Shown piece after piece: positions 58,314 to 64,000 of a stretch of DNA of 64,000 nt (positions are counted from its first letter, which is position 1; each line of letters starts with the position of its first letter). The notes beneath the pieces are model-generated. The model was not told where the DNA came from. It did not search any database and saw nothing but the letters and a program-made list of their open reading frames with translations. Location: contig WYDT01000015.1 in NCBI GenBank assembly GCA_013122435.1, forward strand, positions 62,001 through 126,000, in the 5' to 3' direction. A program made the position numbers and the translations under genes. This stretch comes from Chloroflexi bacterium AL-N1 (GTDB taxonomy: Bacteria > Chloroflexota > Chloroflexia > Chloroflexales > Roseiflexaceae).

Positions 58314-59408
58314 ATGATTTCTTTTACACCATCAGAAGAACAATCACTTATTATCGAAACTGTACGACGTTATGCCACTGAGCGCATGCAACCAGCGGCC
58401 CATGATGCAGATGAACTTGCACGTACGCCCACCGAAATTATCGATAAGGGCTGGGAACTCGGTCTCTTGCCCAATGCCATTCCCGAGACATATGGTGGAT
58501 TTGGTGAGGAGCACTCAGCAGTTACTGGAGTCCTCGCAGCAGAAGAACTTGCCTATGGCGATCTTTCCATGGGGTTTTACTTACTGACCCCCAATTTGCT
58601 GGCAATTCCAGTCCTGCACTGCGGTACCGAGGAACAGAAGCAGCAATGGCTGCCACGCCTCACCGATGCTGAGTTCTTCCCAGCGACCGCTGCGATGATC
58701 GAGCCACGCTGGAACTTTGACCCATATAAGCTGGAGACTACCGCCGAAAAGCAGGGCGACGGCTATGTCATCAACGGACACAAGTCATATGTCCCCCTCG
58801 CTGACAAGGCCGAAGTTATCCTCGTGTATGCCCGTGAAGGCGACCAGACACAGGCCTTTATTGTCGAGAAGGACACCGCCGGTGTGAGTGTCCTTGACGA
58901 AGAGAAGCACATGGGGCTGCGTGCCCTCCCAACCTACGAGGTCAAGTTAGAGAACGTAAAGGTACCAGCAGCTGCGCGACTTGGCGGCGAAAAAGGCTGC
59001 GACCTTGAAATGTTGCTGAACTACTCTCGTGTAGCACTGACCGGCATGGCCGTTGGTCTTGCACGTGGTTCATACGAATATGCGCTTAAGTACGCCAAAG
59101 AGCGCGAAGCATTCGGTCAGCCCATTGCCCAGAAGCAGGCGATTGCTTTCCTTCTGGCAGAGATGGCTATCGAAATCGAGGCTACGCAGTTGTTGGCCCT
59201 GGAAGCGGCATGGGAACTGGATCAGGGCAAGGATGCGACCCGCACTGCAATGCTGGCAAAACACTACGCTGATGAGTCAGTGTTGTTTGTGACCGATCGC
59301 GCAGTACAGGTGCTGGGTGGCCACGGCTACATTCGTGAGCATCCATCAGAGCGCTGGCTTCGCAACGGGCGTGGGTTTACGACATTTCTTGGTATGGCAA
59401 TGGTGTAA
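58314..59408 (+). CDS. acyl-CoA dehydrogenase, apparently lacking the usual catalytic Glu
   Basis: 364 residues from MISFTPSEEQSLII with AGGAGCGGG upstream. N-terminal helical domain ('PNAIPETYGGFGEEHSAVTG'), beta domain ('TAAMIEPRWNFDPYKLETTA'), and C-terminal helical domain ('AVGLARGSYEYALKYAKERE', 'AFGQPIAQKQAIAFLLAEMA', 'VQVLGGHGYIREHPSERWLR'). The protein then ends NGRGFTTFLGMAMV, so the usual EGT(x)xI block with the catalytic glutamate is absent. It may form a heterotetramer with the next acyl-CoA dehydrogenase, which has it. Confidence 0.9.
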   Translation: MISFTPSEEQSLIIETVRRYATERMQPAAHDADELARTPTEIIDKGWELGLLPNAIPETYGGFGEEHSAVTGVLAAEELAYGDLSMGFYLLTPNLLAIPVLHCGTEEQKQQWLPRLTDAEFFPATAAMIEPRWNFDPYKLETTAEKQGDGYVINGHKSYVPLADKAEVILVYAREGDQTQAFIVEKDTAGVSVLDEEKHMGLRALPTYEVKLENVKVPAAARLGGEKGCDLEMLLNYSRVALTGMAVGLARGSYEYALKYAKEREAFGQPIAQKQAIAFLLAEMAIEIEATQLLALEAAWELDQGKDATRTAMLAKHYADESVLFVTDRAVQVLGGHGYIREHPSERWLRNGRGFTTFLGMAMV

Positions 59409-59479
59409 TAGCGACTGGTGATTAACATTGTAGCTTTCTGAAATTGAAAACCATAATCAACGGTCGGAGGAATATAATA

Positions 59480-60733
59480 ATGATTGATTTTGAACTTCCA
59501 GAACCTGTCAAGCGACAAGTAGAATTTATCACCATGATGGGGCAGCAAGTGATGCGCCCGGTTGCACGCTACTACGATGAGCACGAAAGCGAACGACCCT
59601 GGGATTACATCAATATGATGTGGCCAACGATTATGGCACAGGGCGGGCGTAGCTTTTCGGTTGAAGATGATGGAGGTAAGAAGAATGGCAAGCCCCGCAT
59701 TGGTCACCTGATGTTGATCCACGTGGTCGAAGCCCTTTCGTGGGGCGATGCTGGTTTGTATCTCTCGACGCCAGGTGGGGCCCTCGGCGGCGCAGCAGTC
59801 GATGCCACCGGCACACCAGAGCAAAAAGAGCGCTTCCTCAAGCGCTTCCGCGAGGGTGAGCCCAAGTGGGCAGCGATGGCAATGACCGAATCACACGCCG
59901 GATCGGATACAGCTGCTATTCGCACTTCAGCACGTCTTACCGAAGATGGCAAACACTGGGTCATTAACGGTGAAAAGATCTTTGTCACTGGTGGTCTCAT
60001 GGCTGCCAAAGAGTCTCCTGGCTTTGTCGTCGTATGGGCAACCATTGACCCGGCAGCAGGCCGTGGTGGTATGAAACCATTCGTCGTTGAGGCTGGTACC
60101 CCTGGCATGACCGTTGCCAAGGTCGAGCACAAGCATGGTATTCGCGCGTCAGACACAGCCTCGTTGGTCTTCCAGGATTGTCGTATTCCGTTTGACAATG
60201 TTTTGGGTAGCCCTGAAATCACCAAACACGATGGGAGTGCTGAAAGCCGTAAAGGTTTCCGTGGCGCGATGAAGACCTTTGATGCCACTCGACCAGCGGT
60301 CGCTGCATCGGCATTGGGTATTGCACGTGCGTCGCTCGAGTTTGTGGTTTCATATCTCAAAGAGCACGACGTCCAGATCCGCCATGGTGTGCCAACCAAT
60401 CAACAGACAGCCATTGAGCGTGAGCTGTTGGAAATGGAAGCCCAACACCGTGCCGCATGGTTGCTCGTACTCAAGGCCGCTGTCAAGATGGATGCGCGAC
60501 AGGAAAACACACTGGAAGCCTCCATGGCTAAAGTCAAAGCTGGTGCAGTAGCCAATTTTGTGACACAAAAAGCAGTGGAGTTACTGGGGCCAGAAGGCTA
60601 CTCCTGCAAGCTGCTACTCGAAAAATGGATGCGTGATGCACGTATCAATGACATTTACGAAGGTACTGGTCAGATCAACCGTTTGATTGTAGCACGACGT
60701 ATTCTTGGATACTCGAGCAAAGAGTTGCGCTAA
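59480..60733 (+). CDS. acyl-CoA dehydrogenase with catalytic glutamate
   Basis: 417 residues from MIDFELPEPVKRQV with GGAGG upstream. Motifs: 'AAMAMTESHAGSDTAAIRTS', 'WVINGEKIFVTGGLMAAKES', 'GFRGAMKTFDATRPAVAASA', 'VELLGPEGYSCKLLLEKWMR', and 'INDIYEGTGQINRLIVARRI' with the catalytic Glu. FAD-dependent removal of two hydrogens from acyl-CoA gives enoyl-CoA, the substrate of the FadN-type protein encoded next. The gap from the first dehydrogenase gene is 71 bases. Confidence 0.92.
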   Translation: MIDFELPEPVKRQVEFITMMGQQVMRPVARYYDEHESERPWDYINMMWPTIMAQGGRSFSVEDDGGKKNGKPRIGHLMLIHVVEALSWGDAGLYLSTPGGALGGAAVDATGTPEQKERFLKRFREGEPKWAAMAMTESHAGSDTAAIRTSARLTEDGKHWVINGEKIFVTGGLMAAKESPGFVVVWATIDPAAGRGGMKPFVVEAGTPGMTVAKVEHKHGIRASDTASLVFQDCRIPFDNVLGSPEITKHDGSAESRKGFRGAMKTFDATRPAVAASALGIARASLEFVVSYLKEHDVQIRHGVPTNQQTAIERELLEMEAQHRAAWLLVLKAAVKMDARQENTLEASMAKVKAGAVANFVTQKAVELLGPEGYSCKLLLEKWMRDARINDIYEGTGQINRLIVARRILGYSSKELR

Positions 60734-61054
60734 AAATCTGACAGCCAGGTATAGCTCGGTTGTCGTTTATAATGTCTTATCTGGACCATGACGTGATATA
60801 ACAATCCTGGCTTGTTGTTGTATGAAGATGTTTGAAGTATCTCAGCGTAGTATTCGCGTATGTTTTAGCCGCCGCGTAACTCGTTGAGATGCTTCTCTTT
60901 TGAAAATGGATCAATACACCAGGTGTCGAGGTGGTAGAATAGTATTAGACATTTTCGTTTCCAACCTTTTCTTTTGCTGACTGGTTGCATCATTGCAGAT
61001 CAGAGCAAACTATTCGGCTCTCTGCACAAAGTTGTGTTGAACAAGGAGAACCTG
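60734..61054. other. intergenic region before fadN
   Basis: About 320 bases with no convincing gene. ACACCAGGTGT (about 60918-60928) is a small palindrome; TAGAATAGT follows about 10 bases later and could be a -10 region. The leader from there to the ATG would be about 110 bases. This suggests that fadN has its own promoter. Confidence 0.4.
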
Positions 61055-63478
61055 ATGACACACACCATTCAAAAAGTCGCCGTGATCGGCGCGGGTACGA
61101 TGGGAGGGGGCATTGCTGCACACGTTGCCAATGCCGGTCTCCCTGTTGTTTTGCTTGATGTTGCCCCAACCGAGCTTACTCCTGAAGAGAAGGCGAAGGG
61201 GTTGACCCTTGAAACAAAAGCTGTCCGCAACCGTATCGTCAATATCGGTATGGAGCGCATTAAAAAATCTCGACCCGCAGCGCTGTTTGTCCCTGAGCGC
61301 GCCAATCTGATCACAACTGGTAACATCACTGATGATCTACACCTGATCGCTGATGCCGATTGGATCATTGAGGTAGTGATCGAACAGCTCGCTCCCAAAC
61401 AAGCATTAATGCAACAGGTAGAGGTGCATCGGAAACCTGGCAGTATTATTTCTTCAAACACCAGTGGTATTCCTATTGCAAAAATTGCGGAAGGTCGCTC
61501 AGAGGACTTCCGTCGCCACTTCATGGGGACGCACTTCTTCAACCCACCACGATATCTCTACTTATTGGAAGTCATTCCGACGCCTGATACAGCACCAGAA
61601 GTGGTTGAGGCCATTCGTCATTTTGCTGATATTGAGCTGGGCAAGGGCGTCGTAACCGCGAAGGATCGCCCCAACTTTATCGCCAATCGTATCGGCACCT
61701 ACGCCGGACAGGTGCGCCTCCTCTATGCACTGGAAAATGGCTACACGGTTGAGGAAGTCGATAGTCTGACCGGTGAACTGATTGGCAACCCGAAGACCGC
61801 AACGTTCCGCCTGACCGACCTGGTTGGTCTTGATGTGATGGCACACGTCACACGAAATATCTATACAGCCGTACCCGATGATGAGGAACACAAGACCTAC
61901 AAAATCCCAGCAGTGATGGAGCAAATGCTCGAAAAAGGCTGGCTGGGCAATAAATCGGGCAGTGGTTTCTACAAGCAGACCAAAGGCCCCTCAGGTAAGG
62001 AATTCTGGCCACTAAACCTGCAAACTATGGCGCATCAGGCTCCTACTAAAGTTCGTTTTGAACTGGTTGGGAAAGCTCGCAAAATTGAAGATTTGACCCA
62101 GCGTCTCCAATTCATTATGGATAACGCCGACATGGATCGCGCTGGTCAGTATTTACGTGACACGACCTTACGCATTCTCGCGTATACCTCTCGCCGCATT
62201 CCCGAAATTAGCGACCACATCGCCGATGTCGACAAGGCCATGCGCTGGGGCTTTAACCAGCAGTTGGGGCCATTTGAAATGTGGGATGCTGTTGGCGTTC
62301 GCAAAACCATTGCGACCATGGAAGCACAGGACATTGCAGTAGCTCCATGGGTTAAGGAGATGGTTGACGGTGGTGTCGAGTCATTCTACCGCCGTGAAAA
62401 TGGACGTGTGACAGGTGTCTACGATATCAACGCGAAAGAATACGTCACCCTGAGTCCGCTTGATGGTGTCATCGTGCTAGACGACCTGCGTGCACAGGGC
62501 CGTGAGTTGGCACGCAACGAGAGCGCCAGTATCATCGATCTGGGCGACGGCGTGCTCTGTCTCGAATTCCATTCCAAGATGAATGCGCTTGATCCATTAA
62601 TTACGATGATGGGCCAACAAGCGTTGGAGCTGTTGAAAGAAGATAAGTGGGTCGGGATGGTGATCGGTAACCAATCCCAGGATTTCTGTGTCGGCGCGAA
62701 TATCGGTCTGGTAGCCATGAGTGTTGGCAGTGGACAGATCGACCAGCTTCGCGAAGCGGTCAAATCAACCCAGGATTTGATGTTTGCCTTCCGTATGTGT
62801 CCCAAACCAGTGGTGACCGCGCCATATGGCCGGGTGTTGGGTGGCGGGGCCGAAGTAGCCATGGCGGGCACACGACAAGTCGCATCTGCCGAAACCTACA
62901 TGGGTCAGGTGGAATTGGGTGTTGGGCTCATCCCCGGAGCCGGTGGTTGTAAAGAGTTTTTACGACGCCAGGTCTCACCACATATGCACACCCCTCACGT
63001 TGATGCCCTCCCCTACTTCCGACAAGCGTTTGAGACCATTGCTATGGCGAAAGTTGGTGAAAGTGCCGAAGCATCACGACAACTCGGCTTTATGAGCAAA
63101 AACGATAGGATCGTCATGAATAAAGAGCGCTTGATTGCTGAAGCCAAAGCTTCCGTCCAGGAACTGGTGCAAGCTGGTTACACCCCACCACCACGCGGAG
63201 GCGAGCCGATCTATGCATTTGGTAAGCGTGGAATCGCCGCGATTGGCGCCAATCTCCACGGCATGAAGGTTGGTGGCTATGTAAGTGACTATGACGTAAA
63301 ATTGGCAAAGGCATTGGCATTTGTGATGTGTGGTGGTGATCTCAGCACTCCACAATGGGTGACCGAAGAATATATTTTGGATCTTGAAATCGAAGAGTTT
63401 CTCACATTAGCACAGGAACCCAAAACTCAGGAACGCATCATGGGCATGTTGCAAAGCGGCAAACCCGTACGAAATTAG
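61055..63478 (+). CDS. fadN: 3-hydroxyacyl-CoA dehydrogenase/enoyl-CoA hydratase (FadN-type)
   Basis: 807 residues; AAGGAG lies six bases before the ATG. The dehydrogenase half comes first: 'VAVIGAGTMGGGIAAHVANA', 'WIIEVVIEQLAPKQALMQQV', 'HFMGTHFFNPPRYLYLLEVI', 'TAKDRPNFIANRIGTY'. The crotonase half follows (about 500-770): 'VLCLEFHSKMNALDPLITMM', 'DFCVGANIGLVAMSVG' (oxyanion hole) and 'YMGQVELGVGLIPGAGG' with the catalytic Glu. This order is that of Bacillus FadN, opposite to E. coli FadB. It hydrates enoyl-CoA and oxidises 3-hydroxyacyl-CoA. The thiolase partner is not in the window. Confidence 0.93.
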   Translation: MTHTIQKVAVIGAGTMGGGIAAHVANAGLPVVLLDVAPTELTPEEKAKGLTLETKAVRNRIVNIGMERIKKSRPAALFVPERANLITTGNITDDLHLIADADWIIEVVIEQLAPKQALMQQVEVHRKPGSIISSNTSGIPIAKIAEGRSEDFRRHFMGTHFFNPPRYLYLLEVIPTPDTAPEVVEAIRHFADIELGKGVVTAKDRPNFIANRIGTYAGQVRLLYALENGYTVEEVDSLTGELIGNPKTATFRLTDLVGLDVMAHVTRNIYTAVPDDEEHKTYKIPAVMEQMLEKGWLGNKSGSGFYKQTKGPSGKEFWPLNLQTMAHQAPTKVRFELVGKARKIEDLTQRLQFIMDNADMDRAGQYLRDTTLRILAYTSRRIPEISDHIADVDKAMRWGFNQQLGPFEMWDAVGVRKTIATMEAQDIAVAPWVKEMVDGGVESFYRRENGRVTGVYDINAKEYVTLSPLDGVIVLDDLRAQGRELARNESASIIDLGDGVLCLEFHSKMNALDPLITMMGQQALELLKEDKWVGMVIGNQSQDFCVGANIGLVAMSVGSGQIDQLREAVKSTQDLMFAFRMCPKPVVTAPYGRVLGGGAEVAMAGTRQVASAETYMGQVELGVGLIPGAGGCKEFLRRQVSPHMHTPHVDALPYFRQAFETIAMAKVGESAEASRQLGFMSKNDRIVMNKERLIAEAKASVQELVQAGYTPPPRGGEPIYAFGKRGIAAIGANLHGMKVGGYVSDYDVKLAKALAFVMCGGDLSTPQWVTEEYILDLEIEEFLTLAQEPKTQERIMGMLQSGKPVRN

Positions 63479-63515
63479 TAGTCTGTGGTTGTAGATTCTC
63501 ACACGGAGTGAACGT

Positions 63516-64000
63516 ATGTTTGGCCCTAGTATTGAAGGTGAACTCATTCGGCTTGATCCTCCGAAAACAGCCTATGCGGCGATCTATATTCAGTGGTTTG
63601 CGGACCCACAGTTGACACATTACATGCTGGTTCGTAACCCACCATCGCTGCGACAGGAAGAGGAATGGCTTGAGCAAGTGGCAGCCAGTCCCAATGATAT
63701 TATCTGGGCCATCGTGTTACGCGAGAATGGAAAGTTGATTGGGAACATCGGTCTGCAACACATTGAATGGCGTCATCGTCACTCGCACAGTGGTACGATC
63801 ATCGGCGATCCAACGCAGTGGGGCAAAGGCTATGCTACTGAAGCGATTCGCCTGCGTACCATCTACGCCTTTCGTGAACTAGGACTCGAAAAAATACTCA
63901 CATCGGTGTCCAGTGGCAACGAACGGAGCCGACGGGCACTGGAACGAGCCGGTTACAAGCAATGCGGTCTGTTACGTCGCAATCGTTTCTTTCATGGGCG
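63516..64000 (+). CDS. GNAT family N-acetyltransferase (RimJ/RimL-like), 3' end beyond the window
   Basis: 161 complete codons; GGAG lies eight bases before the ATG and the frame is open to the right edge. 'EGELIRLDPPKTAYAAIYIQ', 'WFADPQLTHYMLVRNPPSLR', 'VLRENGKLIGNIGLQHIEWR', the CoA loop 'DPTQWGKGYATEAIRLRTIY' and 'TSVSSGNERSRRALERAGYK' match the RimJ/RimL group that acetylates ribosomal protein N-termini, antibiotics or small molecules. It lies 37 bases after fadN. Confidence 0.88.
   Translation, partial: MFGPSIEGELIRLDPPKTAYAAIYIQWFADPQLTHYMLVRNPPSLRQEEEWLEQVAASPNDIIWAIVLRENGKLIGNIGLQHIEWRHRHSHSGTIIGDPTQWGKGYATEAIRLRTIYAFRELGLEKILTSVSSGNERSRRALERAGYKQCGLLRRNRFFHG

Overview
The window looks like a chromosomal segment from a filamentous member of the Chloroflexota (class Chloroflexia; Herpetosiphon- or Chloroflexales-like). 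This is inferred from mid GC content (about 50% by eye), genes with no outer-membrane machinery, lipoprotein-type solute-binding and fusion proteins, many mixed signalling proteins (DICT/PAS, DUF4388, roadblock, PAS-STAS, NERD-FHA), a FadN-type beta-oxidation cluster and Chloroflexia-style low-complexity spacers. No rRNA, tRNA or 16S marker is visible, so the assignment is by gene style only.

Layout. 1-2.3 kb: minus-strand signalling genes (DICT-PAS protein cut by the window edge, DUF4388 protein, roadblock/LC7 protein). 2.9-6.9 kb: a small membrane protein, DUF4188 protein and metallo-beta-lactamase-fold hydrolase, then a GAF histidine kinase/NarL-type regulator pair. 6.9-12.2 kb: a compact five-gene minus-strand operon (cupin, two related membrane proteins, a Gly/Ser/Asp-tailed membrane protein, and an asparagine-synthetase-like enzyme without the glutaminase cysteine). 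This is the best candidate for an undescribed system: the two paralogues show weak, ordered resemblance to TopoVI-A/Spo11 motifs and share a GFMSWP C-terminus. 12.5-19.3 kb: molybdopterin oxidoreductase, a receiver-glutaredoxin-like-thioredoxin-reductase fusion, GNAT, cNMP-binding histidine kinase, PAS-STAS protein. 19.4-26.5 kb: adenine deaminase, a TetR/epimerase divergon with a clear operator-promoter, and three GT2 glycosyltransferases. 26.7-34 kb: small-molecule enzymes (aminotransferase, AlaX, methyltransferase, ComB, acetyltransferases), a TetR-thioesterase-GNAT operon and a NERD-FHA protein.

34.3-39.7 kb: a secreted clan GH-A hydrolase followed by a decayed island: a broken FG-GAP protein, a broken beta-propeller-like protein, an IS1-like transposase remnant, dispersed repeats and TTAACCC-like spacers. 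39.7-43.6 kb: a complete ferrous iron island (DtxR-FeoA regulator, two FeoA proteins, FeoB split into separate GTPase and membrane genes, FeoC-like Fe-S protein). 43.6-50.1 kb: TetR, then RND permease, lipoprotein adaptor and ECF sigma factor, with matching operators on both sides of tetR and a truncated duplicate of the RND 5' end in the leader. 51.1-55.8 kb: a sugar ABC importer without its ATPase plus a DUF4038 glycosidase. 55.8-57.3 kb: hairpin repeats, an orphan DUF433 antitoxin and a GNAT. 57.5-63.5 kb: fatty acid beta-oxidation (SCP2, two acyl-CoA dehydrogenases, FadN), then a GNAT cut by the right edge.

Several promoters match the sigma-70 consensus with 17-base spacers (TTGACA/TATATT type), and three of them carry perfect or near-perfect palindromes at TetR genes. 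This makes local autoregulation the best-supported regulatory theme of the window.
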